Shown here one piece after another: positions 35,901 through 46,800 of a DNA stretch of 64,000 bases. The stretch covers positions 377,001-441,000 of the forward strand of contig JAHRBS010000012.1 in the NCBI GenBank assembly GCA_024305745.1, written 5' to 3'. Each line of letters starts with the position of its first letter. The stretch's first letter is position 1. The position numbers were made by a program, and so were the translations under genes. Source of the DNA: Polyporus tsugae. Lineage: Eukaryota > Basidiomycota > Agaricomycetes > Polyporales > Polyporaceae. The notes under the pieces were generated by a model that saw only the letters and a program-made list of their open reading frames with translations, did no database searches and had not been told where the DNA came from.

Positions 35901-36178
35901 CTGAGACGTACAGGGTTCTCCGCATGCTGGAGGAGATATGGACTCTTCGCCTGTGCCAACCGATTCATGCGACCGCTCCCTTCGTGTCCCGTCCCATGCG
36001 AGGTGCTCATTTTCCTGACCAATAAACTTGAAACCGAGCGAGGTGTTGACGAATGGGTTGCAGCGATGACTTGGATTGTCTGAAATTGTTTCGATCGGAG
36101 CGTACGGACGGGTTGTGACAGTCGAGGCAATGTAAATGCTCTCAGTGAAGCCCTCAGATAGTGGTTCAAGGGAAGCAT
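32920..36178 (-). CDS. SPATA20/YyaL-like protein (DUF255 thioredoxin-like plus alpha/alpha barrel)
   Basis: A full-length member of the SSP411/SPATA20/YyaL family. The N-terminal DUF255 domain starts [20 protein letters not shown] and carries the CxxC site CHWC, then [10 protein letters not shown] and [12 protein letters not shown] six-hairpin, glucosidase-like region follows ([57 protein letters not shown]). Two micro-exons are needed: 35692-35713 (22 nt, the CxxC motif) and 34631-34643 (13 nt, the EKM motif). The biochemical role of the family is unsettled; redox or carbohydrate-related functions are proposed. The N-terminus from 36178 is basic and aliphatic like a mitochondrial presequence, with an internal Met at 36010 as an alternative start. 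It is the last gene in the same direction as thioredoxin-TPR. Confidence 0.9.
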
Positions 36179-36431
36179 GGATTGGCGTCGAACCAGGGTG
36201 GAGAGGAGTTGCCCATTGTCACCAATGTAGAATGGCACACACGGTGACGTCGATTCAGAGGTCGAGCGCCACCCAATCATTTGGCGCCTGACCGGTCCGG
36301 CCTCTTCGGCTTCAACCACGACGACGATCTGCTCTCCACTCTCCACCACCCCATATGGAAGTACTCTGTGCTCCTAATCAATGAAAGTACACTGTGGATC
36401 CGACTGCACTGGTATTCTTCGGCAACAATTG

Positions 36432-37394
36432 CTATAATGCCTTCAGCTGCGCTTGAACTTCCTCCAACAGCTTTTGAGCCTCTGCGGTCGACCCGGAAAC
36501 CCCTCATTCAGGTCAACAAATACGGCTAGCGCGACCTGTACCAACTCACCGACTTTCACTTTCCCCTCACCAAGTCCGACTGCATTCTCAAGCGCCTGCT
36601 GCGCACCTTCCAACCCTTTCCGCCGTCCCTCCTCCCGCAGCTCCTCCTTCACGCCCTCATTGCCCTCCTCGTCGCACGCAAGGATCAACGCCTCTGCTAT
36701 CCTCAACCACCCCTTTGCCCGTCTCTCGTCAAGGATCGTGGCTATGTTCGCGTCCGATACGAGCTTCGGCCGCAACGATTCCTGCCTTTCTTTCTTTAGC
36801 GGCGCACCCGACTTGATTAGCTTGATGTACGCGATGGCCCGGTTCCCGTAAAGTACCGCCGACTTCGGAGCCAGTTCGATGGCGCGACTGTAGCTCTCTA
36901 TCGCCTTCCGGTATTCGCCCGCCGTGAACGCTGCGTTGCCCTCCGCCTTCGCCTTCTCAGCCTCGGCCGGGAGCGGTGGTCTAATGGACGTAGGGGGCTC
37001 GCTCGCATGCTTGGCCACCATGGCGGACAGCCCTCGCGGGTCGGCACCGCGCATCATGTCGACTATGCCGGTTTCCCCGATCACGACAAAGGTGAGCATG
37101 GTAATGACCTGGTACTTCTTGGAGATAGGAGCCAGTTCAAGTTTGTCGACATCCACCTTGAGGAAGACTGCGTGCGGGTATTGGGCTGCTAGTAGATCGA
37201 GGAGACAGCCTACGACGCACCTCGTAAGTCATCCAAGACCGTGATATCCTATGCAGTCGTTTGAGGCTCACCTTGCAGAGATCACACTTTGTTGTGAAGA
37301 AATCTACGATGACAGGTTGTTTCCTTTCCCTGGCTGCCCGGAGCGTGATATTCCAGTGGTTGACAGAGTCAATGTACTGCGTAGGTTCACCCAT
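36432..37394 (-). CDS. Thioredoxin-like protein with C-terminal TPR domain
   Basis: Four exons (37394-37272, 37248-37221, 37188-36550, 36481-36432) total 840 nt, 279 residues. The thioredoxin fold spans about residues 1-105: QPVIVDFFTTKCDLCK with active-site CDLC, then YPHAVFLKVDVD and FVVIGETG. After a linker, TPR units start near residue 125 (AEKAKAEGNAAFTAGEYRKA, then YGNRAIAYIKL). The end is EAQKLLEEVQAQLKAL. The role is probably a redox co-chaperone, as inferred for Trx-TPR proteins. The second exon (28 nt) restores the exact Trx spacing between CxxC and YPHAVF, but its flanking introns would be only 23 and 32 nt. It lies 253 bp upstream of the SPATA20-like gene, on the same strand. Confidence 0.85.
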
Positions 37395-38131
37395 CTTCGA
37401 CTATATATAGCCTACGTATGCGACGAGATTGGTCCAAAAGAAAGAACCCGTCTAACCGCGTGTGTGCTTCAAGTTCGATCGTCCGTGACAGTCACACGTT
37501 TCCACAATACGGTGGCAATGGAGAGGTCCAGATGCATTCTTTTGTTTGTTCATTTACTTCTCCTCAACTCTGAGACCAGCAAGCGTATGATTGACGACAC
37601 TGAACCACCTTTTCCACCCGCGCAACCGATTACGCGGTGTGGCTAAGCTTAAGGCTCATGATGAGAACCACCCCCTATCGCGCTCTGTGCACAAATGTTT
37701 CTTCTTCTGGCCCGGACATTCTCAGCTTAAGTATTCTCGCAGTGTGCCACATTATCCATGAATGCTGTATTCAAGGCAGGACGTTCTTCGCATTCAATGG
37801 ACAACATGGTCGCACTCTCGATTGAAACAAGGCAATCAGGGGGAAAGCATACATCATTCGATTTGTTCAAACGCAGTACGTATTGACCCATGATGCATGG
37901 ATGCGTCAGCGCAGTGCTCGAGTTGGGTCACGCCCGTCCAACGCCTGCCAACCACTGGAGTACCTCCACGGTCATATTTGCTAATCCCCGTCCTTGAGGT
38001 CACACACCTACTAACTTGAAGGCTTTCTAGCAGACATATATATTCACCCCTCTTGACGGATAGAACAAACCAACCTGCTCCACCGAAACCTCCATCACCA
38101 TCGCCACACATCTCTCCCCCCGAGACCCGCC
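37395..38131. promoter_or_regulatory. Divergent promoter region, Trx-TPR / methyltransferase
   Basis: About 740 bp between two divergent starts. CTATATATAG lies at about 37400-37409, just upstream of the Trx-TPR start, and ATATATATTC near 38036-38045 is roughly 90 bp before the methyltransferase ATG. Both are plausible TATA elements. Confidence 0.5.
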
Positions 38132-39069
38132 ATGGACTGGAAGAGCAAGGAGTTTGCAGCACAGTATGACCGTGCAGAGGCCATGACTGGCCCTTTCGGG
38201 CGGCACCTCCTCACGCAATGCGGCCTCGACGGCGCCAACGGCAGCGAGGACGTTGTCCTCCTCGATAATGCGACCGGCACTGGCATCGTCCTTGCGCACT
38301 TATATGACGTGCTTCCGCCAGCGACGAAGGAGCGCCTCCAGGTAGTCGCCGGGGACATCTCGCCCGCCATGATAGAGTCGACGAAAGCGCGCATCGAGAA
38401 GAACGGGTGGCAAGGTGCTACCGCACAGGTCGTCGACGCGATGGTACGCCCCGCATCCACTCCTCCTCCGCATATGCACACGCTGACCTCCAACCGGGAC
38501 AGAAAATGGACTTACCGTCTGACCGTTTCACCCATGTCATCACCAACTTCGCCCTGGTCGGCATCCCTGATCCCCGCGCTACTCTCTCCGAGGTCCGCCG
38601 CGTTCTCTGCCCCTCCGGCACGGCCGCGTTCTCGATCTGGAAGTCTGTCGGGTGGTTCGATGTGACGAGGGCGGCCATCGAGAGCATCCCCGACGCGCCG
38701 CGCTACCCCACATATGAGGAGCTCTGCAAGGCGCTCCTGAAGGACCCACAGCCTGGGGACGGAGACCAGTGGACGAGGCCGGCGTACTTCGAAGAGCAGT
38801 TTCGGAAGGCGGGGTTCGAGGAGGTCAAGACGGTCTTGCGCAAGAACCAGACACGGTATGGAAGTGCGGAGGAGTATGTGAAGGTGTTCGCGGCGATGAC
38901 GAACATGGTGTTGGCGAACGCGTGGACGGCGGATGAGAAGGCCAAGGTTGAGCCACATGTGGGGCCAGCGCTACTGGGGGAGCTGAAGCGAAAGTTCGGG
39001 GATGGGGAGATCGTCCTGGATTGGGAGGCCTATTGTATCACAGCGAAGGTGCCTGCGACAAAGACCTGA
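38132..39069 (+). CDS. Class I SAM-dependent methyltransferase
   Basis: Two exons (38132-38443, 38503-39069) close in phase to 292 residues. The SAM-binding motif I is LLDNATGTGIVLAHL (DxxxGTG), followed by an acidic post-I residue in VAGDISPAMI and motif IV around FTHVITNFALVGIPDP. A C-terminal substrate domain follows. It has the UbiE/Coq5-like fold (methyltransferase 11/25 type). Fungal relatives methylate small molecules, often secondary metabolites, but the acceptor here cannot be read from sequence. The protein has no signal peptide or membrane segment and is likely cytosolic. Confidence 0.9.
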
Positions 39070-40235
39070 GGGGTGAGGTACAGGCAAGATCGCACTTTGA
39101 GTTTTCGACAGCACGCTGTGCTACTCACGGATGTACTACTGCGGTATTACTTGCATTTCAGTGATTCGCGTGCTTGAATGGGCTGTTGAGTAGACACACC
39201 TGCGCTGATTCCAATCAAGCCTGCTAAGAAAGCCCCCATGTCGAGTCGGGTTTTCAGCCAAGCAAAGGGAGGAGGAGTATCATGACGAATTCGGTACCAG
39301 CGCGCGCCAACGCTGTTTGGAACCTTGTGACCCGTGATGTGTCACAACTGCTCGCTCAACGTTCGACTCACGCCGCGGCCATTTGCCCGGCCGGCAGTCG
39401 ACGTCGTGGACCATCTCACTCGCCTCAAACACGAATCAGTGACTCTCAGGTTATATCCAGGGACCAGACTGCCACCGTACTCCGCCACTGCGAAGTGACG
39501 ACGGCCTCCATGAGAAAAAAAAACCTCAAGTTCTTCCACGCTCCAATATGCTACATTTTCCGCGAGTTTCAGCTACTTTTCCTTCGCAAACCATAAGTTA
39601 CTGTAGTCTGAACAGCGGTGCCCTATGGCGAATAATCGGTGTGTCAGAGTTCTGCGCAGGCTTTCACGGTCTGCGTTCTACAGCATGACACGTGGCGAAC
39701 ACGCGAGGCGTTCCAGCGTTTATATATGCCGCACCTCTCCGACTCACACTCTTGCTCGACCATCACCACCATCCATTCCAGATCCTGCCATTGTAGACTA
39801 TATTCAAGCTTGCTGGATACCGCTCATTTTCGCGCCATTTCATTATATATTCCAAGGTTTGTTTCAAGCGAATTGCTGTCATCTGTGCGTCTTCTAACGG
39901 ACGCCGCCCTTCACAAGTGTCATTCATCGTCAACTACGCGAGCCTTGAGGCAGCGTGAAGACTGGATCACCGTTTCATCATGTAGCCTTCAGAGCGCAGG
40001 GGTACGTGGAGACATAGATTCTTGGTCATCGTCTCGATGTGGCCGGACGCGGCGGGACCCGCCGCGCTGGGGCGTCTCGATCGAAGCTCGCCCCTCAAGG
40101 CCTCGTATATCAGCGGAGCCACAACTTGCCTCCTACCCACAATCTCACCCTACAACACTCTCCTCGTACGTCCTCTCCTTTCTCGTCGTGCCTCACCGCC
40201 ACTCATCGGCCGCTCAGGCAACTGTATAAGCTGCA
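39070..40235. other. Intergenic, about 1.2 kb
   Basis: 3' flank of the methyltransferase and promoter of the next gene. A TATATATG element is near 39721. A few open frames up to about 195 codons exist but show no domain, splice support or conserved motif. Confidence 0.4.
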
Positions 40236-40862
40236 GTGCCAATGCTCGAGGTAGTGCACGCGCAAGACATCACTAGCCCGCTAACCAGCAGCAGCTCGCC
40301 AGACGACTGGCTCGCCCGCGATCATGACGTGGATCGCCCCGTGTACCTCATCCTCCACCGCCCACACGCCTCCAGCGACTCTGAGAAGTACCGCTGGGGG
40401 ATCACTTGGACCGTTGGGGGCTTCGCGCAGAACGAAGTCCCCGCGTGGCGGTTCATCCAGCTCGAGACGCTCGGAGACCCGTTCGAGACGGGGGACGAGC
40501 CGCGCTACGCGTACTTTGGCCCGATCACGAAGACGGTTGCGCCAGGTACGATGTCGGCGAGGCTGTATGATCTCGGTACGTTGAGTCTCGCAAAGCGGCA
40601 GGTGGTTGAGGAGGTGGCGCAGACGGTCGCTATCCCTGTCGATGCTGAGACTGACGTATCGGACCCACGAGAGTGGGTGAAGGAGCTGCTGAGGAGGCTG
40701 GTTGCCGCAGGTGTGCTTTTGAAGAATAACTGCGATGTCGTCTTGTCGAAGGTCTGGAATGGTACGCCGTCTCTCTGTGCGCCGTTTGGCCTGTTGGCTG
40801 ACAAATATGGCTGCAGCCTAAGCATCGCCGTACGTCGTCGCTTCACGCTCTCGGCTGAATAA
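40236..40862 (+). CDS. Basidiomycete-type orphan protein (resembles DUF6914-like proteins)
   Basis: A reading frame of up to 208 residues. Its features resemble a small family common in Agaricomycetes: an aromatic-rich core with RPVYLILHRP, YRWGITW and WRFIQLE, a glycine-poor middle, then DPREWVKELLRRLVAAGVL. I recall a similar closing motif in DUF6914-like proteins, so this assignment is tentative. No membrane or signal segment is seen. The 3' end is uncertain: a good donor (GGTACGC at 40761) and acceptor (CTGCAG at 40816) would remove 55 bases and end the protein as SKVWNA at 40821. There are two possible starts, 40236 and 40242. Confidence 0.55.
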   Translation: MPMLEVVHAQDITSPLTSSSSPDDWLARDHDVDRPVYLILHRPHASSDSEKYRWGITWTVGGFAQNEVPAWRFIQLETLGDPFETGDEPRYAYFGPITKTVAPGTMSARLYDLGTLSLAKRQVVEEVAQTVAIPVDAETDVSDPREWVKELLRRLVAAGVLLKNNCDVVLSKVWNGTPSLCAPFGLLADKYGCSLSIAVRRRFTLSAE

Positions 40863-43800
40863 TTTATTGCCTTTTTTTGTACACTTACCCAACCTCCTAA
40901 TGTGAGCGGATGGAACATGTATACTTATTCCCTCTCTTCCACGCATATACACTTCCCTTGCTTGAGCGATTGGTCTCCAATCTTCTTCCTATACGTCACG
41001 ATGATCTACGAATAGGTCGTGCATTCAGATGGGTAAAGATCTCATTCCAGAATCGGGTACCAAAACTGACGCAATTCAGTCAGATAGACCCTGAAGCTAG
41101 CCCCGAAGTCGATTGATATGGCCCTACGGCTGGTTTGCTCTTCACGCTATGTACGGCAGGAGGAAGCGTGGTATGTACGTTACTGCAAATTTGAAGTCCT
41201 AACATACTGTATGTTTGTTTAGTCATTCCAAGGATCCGGTACTAAGTCGTTATTTCTGGCCCCTTTCTTGCTGACTGAGCTGCGAATGGCACACCGGATA
41301 TCGCATATCACTCTCCGCACAGCGAGACTCACAGTACGAGGTCCTATCGACAAATGACCGGCCTAGGCGTTCGATGCCCACCCTGTGCTTTCGAATGCTA
41401 CCGTCATCGTATCCCCGTTCCGTCAGGCGCGCATATACTTAGGTTCGACTCGGAAGGCACCTTGCTATCCAACAGACTACCTCCTTCTAAAACCTACGAA
41501 CGTACGCCGATATGGACGCAACTCGAATGCGCCTATCACCCGCAATGCTTCCGCCGCTCCGACCCGCGGATGCGGACGCCCCTTCCCGGACATGAAAGCT
41601 TGTCAGCCTTTAGGGAGGATCAGCAAGAAGCGCGGCGCCACTGCCGCTCGAGCAGCGGTATTCATCTGACGGAACCAGCGGCGGATGGAGGTCTCCGAGG
41701 GGAGGCCGTCGACCTCGCGAACAGACTTCCGATGAGGTCGTCGAGCCACTGCGGCCCAGGAGAGGATCCGCACCCAGAACCCCGTGAAGCCAAACGCCTC
41801 TCTGCTGGCCCGGGGAGAGACTTCAGTGCGGCAATTGGACTGGTTTCTTCCATGTTTCCGTTTGCGCCGTGTCCTTGAAAATGGGATTAGTGGTGTCGTC
41901 CATGACAAGCCTTGAAGCAGCTGTGAGTCAAGCTCGTAATGATGTCCCCATGGTATGTCCGACAAGAATCGGTCGCACCCGGAACCAGTTATGCTCACTG
42001 AATGGGAACCGTACGTATGGGAGAGGTCTACAAGGATTTCAGTCTACCTGTTCTTGCCGTGAAGGGCTCAGTAGGCCAACCGCCGCTAACGCGTTGCCAC
42101 CGACGCGACGCGTCTTGGACACGTGATTGTGGCAAGTGGCGCGTCTGCACTTGGACAGCGAACAACTTGCAAGAGAGTCAACTTGACCTCGTACCTCGAC
42201 CATCTGCCTCACGTCCTCTCCCACTTCCTTCCCTCACACGACGGGCAAATTCCAATGGTTCAAGTCAGAAAATCCTCCGGACATTCTTGCGCCACTCAAC
42301 GTGTCTACAGTACTCCGGGGCCACAAAACAAAAAGGAGGAAAACGGCGCGTTAGGAATTCGAAAGACACGCTAAGTGGCCCAACAGTTTTCCCTGCATTT
42401 TCTCCCGTGAACCATTGCTTTGCCCGCCGCGTCAATAGCTCACTGCATGTCCTCGTTAAATTTTCCAATGAATGTTGCTGTACCGAAAGTAGCGACCATA
42501 GCAGCTATTCTACTAACTCTTTACCACGCATGGTGGACCAAAATCTGAAAGCGGAAGCGGGGGAGGCTCATTGTGCGGCTGAGCGTTGGGTGACATGATT
42601 GGGTGAGTGAAAATGCGGCGTACCCCGTTGTTTGGAAGCTGACGATTCCCTTCCGGCTATATTCCACGTTTCTGTTGGTGAAAGTAGGTTCGCCCCAGTT
42701 TCGGGCGGACGAGCTTTAACCGCCCAACATGAGCACCTTACTCGGTCGTATAGTGAAGTCTTGTGCATGTAAAAGCAGTAAGTCCTGTGTCAGTCTACTT
42801 CGCTACCTGGTCCACCGCCATCCATGGCATCTTCCATGCACAATGCCGAGAAATCCGCGCTCTTCGTGAACACGTTGCACAAGCTCGTACCCTGTGTTGT
42901 AAGTGTCCTCTTACTATCCCCGACCATCGCTGCGATCTGTAAAATACACGTAACAGTTACCGATATTAAAGCTAGTCGTGCATAGACCCCAATCAAACAC
43001 CTCGGCATGACGCGAGTGTCCACTGCCAATGCATGGGTGTCGACGGCGTTCTGACTGAAATAGGAACCTTGTCGACGCCTCACCCCTCAGCGACACGAAG
43101 AACCGCCCTACCTCATAGCTTGGGAAAGAACAAAGGGCATACGACCATCAAGCTGGCAAGCTCCGTGCAGCATCGAGCCATCTGGCGAATATTGTTTTGG
43201 CGGTTTAGAGCTTCGCTCGCGTACCTGCGACCAGTTTGCATCCGGCGTCCTTCTCCACTCCCGTCAGACCTGGTTCTTGTACCATCCTATCCTGGACAAT
43301 CGCCGTTATCATTTTATCCATCAGTCCCCCCTCGGGCTCTCGCTCACATATCGCCATTGGTCTGCGCGGGGGATAGATCTCGGCACCGGGCTCCTCCCAC
43401 GCCGCCTCTCTTCTGGCCCGCCGCTCTATCTGCCACCGAGAGTCCGCACCAAGCTGGCTACGACATGATTGCATCCCACACATTCGGTCACTTGCGTTAG
43501 CTTCTGATACTGAACACGCCCGAGCTTGCTTCGGCAAATCCTCCCTTGGCCGTCCACGGCCCAGGTCCCCAATCTCGTCATCCATATGGCTCTCACTCGT
43601 CCAGACAGCGACATTGACTCTACTCAGACACTTCTCCCTATGCGACTATTCGACACCCACCCCCCAACGTCCGCGGACACGGCGCCCTCGTACGATAAGT
43701 GCAGCGTGCACTTCGAGCGGTTCCCTGCGCCATCTTCTTGCATGGGAATCCCACCCTACCTCCGCAGGACCTATCCTTGGCTTGCGAAAAGGCGATTCGC

Positions 43801-46800
43801 TTGCTCCTCGTTCATGTCCGACCCACCGGACCCTTCCTACTCGTGCGAGCAAGCCCCTCGCGCCCGCAGGTCCCTGAAATGCCCATCAGGAGGTGATAAC
43901 CTTCCCGCACACCGCGCCCGGCCAGCTTCAGCGCGCCTACCACTGATTTCTGCGCACCTGTTACCGCGCGCGCCGGACCTCTGGGTTCCTTGTGTATTCT
44001 TCGGGCGCCATTTGCGGGAGAACGCATGGAGTTTTTCATGCACATTCCAACCCTCGTTCTGCTCGCTGAGCCTATCCACAGCAGAACCACGGCGTCGACG
44101 TCCTTGCCGCTCCACCTCGTCCTGCTTCTGCGCTCGCGTCTTGGTAATGTGGACGGGGCCCGTAGCCTCGCGTCGTGCAAGCCGCAAGCTCCTTCCGGCC
44201 CACGCGTCCAGTCCCTTCACGCGCAAACTTCTGTGACAGAGCCCACGCAGGAGTCCGCCGGCCCCACCGGAGCGCGGGCCCGCAGCCAACCAACCAGCCA
44301 GCGTCGGAGATCGGAAGGCAGGTCCGAACTGGAACCACTCGAGCCTCAGGTTTCGCGCGTTCGAATAGGGCGGCAGGTACGTACGTACATTTGTAACTGG
44401 GCCCGGTATGATTGCACTTGGACATCGGGCAGCCGCCCTTCCCACTTGGCTGTACTCCGGCCACACGCCACCGCGGCGTAGGGCTGGGGTGGGGTGGGGG
44501 GAGGGGCCTACAAGCCGTACAGCTCGCGAGCTGCTCGCAATGCCCTCGCACGCTCGTCTGCCGAGGCGCGCGGCGAGGGCATCCTAAAGCCGCGCTGTGG
44601 CCACAGATGCAACTTTACCTGCATCTGGGGCGTCATAGCTGTCGCACTTGCAATGATGCCCTTGGCGTCTGCCGTCCACCTTTCCCATATTTTCACCGAT
44701 GCTCGCCATCCGTCCGCACCCGTCTCGTAATGGCATGGCAGGCAGTTCGGTGTCAAACTGGAGATCGGGATGGGTATGTAAGCTTACATCTTGACGGCGA
44801 CTCAGGGTTCTCGTCGCGCCGGCGGGGCCTTCTTCGCTCTGAATCTTCTGACGGACACCTCAGTTGGACGGACGGCACGGGCGCCCGAACACGCTTCTCT
44901 GGCACTCCTTTACGTCGTGGCGGCGCACCGCAGGACCGCGCAGGACCGCGCGGGCGCTGCCCATGAGACTGAGAAGCCACGGCCGAAACGAGCGGTGGCA
45001 GCCAGAGCCACACCGTGCGAGCGAGCGCGCGCCGCCGTCCGCTTCGGAAACCGTACTGGAACACGGCATGCGAAGAGAAACGAAACGAAGGAGGCGGCCA
45101 CGAACAGCGTCGATACGAGGACGTGTGGGGTGGAACGCGTTCGACACCACCTAGCGCGCCCCCCCTGTGCGTTCTTGTGCTTCGTCGCGTTCGTGCTGGC
45201 GTGGCTGGGACGCCGTTGCGTCCGTCAGGGTGGCATCTCGAACCCGGAAGGAGGACGGACGGCCGCCTGTGCCGCGTTTCCTCCGGCGTAAGGGTCTGTG
45301 GCCACCGCATGCCCCTGCGCATGGACGAGCAGTGTGCCGCCCGCTCGCGTCTGGCTGGCGTCCTGCTGCTGCCCACCCCCGTCCGTCTAATTTCCCGTTT
45401 GCTCCCGTCCGGACGTGTGTCGGACTTTTCAGCCACACACGCTCCTCCGTCCCCGTTGTGGCGGGACCCTAGCTAGCCTCGTGCAGAAGTCGCGCGTCGC
45501 CGGTCTTGGATGGCCCTCGCCACCTTGGCGAGGGCCCAGGGCGAGCGCGAACGGCCCAGTCCGGTAGTGCGGTATAGCGACCTGGAGTACCAGAGCTAGA
45601 GCTGAGTGCCAGCCGGCGCCGCAGGGTCCACCTGTGTGGCCTGCGCACTGCGAGGCCAGCGGTCGATCATGCTCACCCACAACTAAAACTTACATATGAC
45701 CGTGCGCAGGATAGACGGGTGCCGTAAGCCTCGCGCTTCGATCATGCTCGTGGCGAAGTTTGAAGTTTGAGGCTCGTGGTTTGGGCTTGTCGCTCATTCG
45801 CTCGCTCCGGGTCCCAATGCCCATCTTGGTCTCTTCTCCGCGCTTGGATAATTGAGTTCCAATCCTGGATGCGTGTACTCACTGATCACGATCGTGGCTG
45901 GTGAGCACGGGAGCTGGCGAAAGCTTGAAGATCCGGCCTGCTGTGGGGTGCTGTGCTGGACTGAATACAGTTGTGCAATTCGGGGAGGCACACCAACATA
46001 GATCGTACGTACGTAGCATCATGACGAGCCACACAGCTCGATGCGCGGGGCGAGGCGATAGATGCTATGGGGAAGCAGGGGACGATGTGGGGAAGAAGAC
46101 CCCGGGTACTGTGCAATAGCACCCTTAAGCCACGCCTGACTGAGCCCCGGTATTCTACCGCAGCCGCTGCCACCCTCCGCTATGGCCACGCGAGCTACCG
46201 ACGTCCGCGAAGGAGAGGAAGAGGCTCCGCATTGCCCTCTACAATTCCGCGGACCACGGGGAGGCAGGCAAGTGCATCTCCGCGTTGGGCAAGGAGCTCG
46301 TGTCGGAACTCTATAAAATGGCGAGGGGCGATCGGCCGCGTACGTTCTGCAGTCCGTTTACCAACGCCGGCAAGTCACCGTGATCGGGGGGGCATAGAAG
46401 CTTGAGGGCCGCGGAGAGGGTGCGAGTATGCGGGTCGTTCGGAAGGTTTCGCTGGCAAGCCTTTCGAGACCCTGCCAGCCACTTGCCACCACGCAGTGGC
46501 TCTCTAAGTACTGGGACCGAGATGAACGACGATTGGAAATCATGTTGCTGTGACGTCCGTGGCGGACGCTGACGGGCAGGGCGGCGGCCGTCGAGCGGAG
46601 GGGTGGCCGTAAGTGTGCGGAGTCTGGCCAGGGGACAACAACCACGATCCCGACTTCCGGATCCGCCGGAGAAGGATGGGGAACCCGGAGTGGCTGCCGA
46701 ACTCGCTCGCGGGTAGGCCGTATGATGGACGGTTCGTTTTGCACCCACGGTCCTCGTTAGTACGTACAACCTGCGTACAAAGGTATTGACACTTACTTCG

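Noticed and set aside
43526..44236. 236-codon open frame on the plus strand
   Set aside because: Overlapping frames of similar length on the other strand and no recognisable motif; treated as chance.
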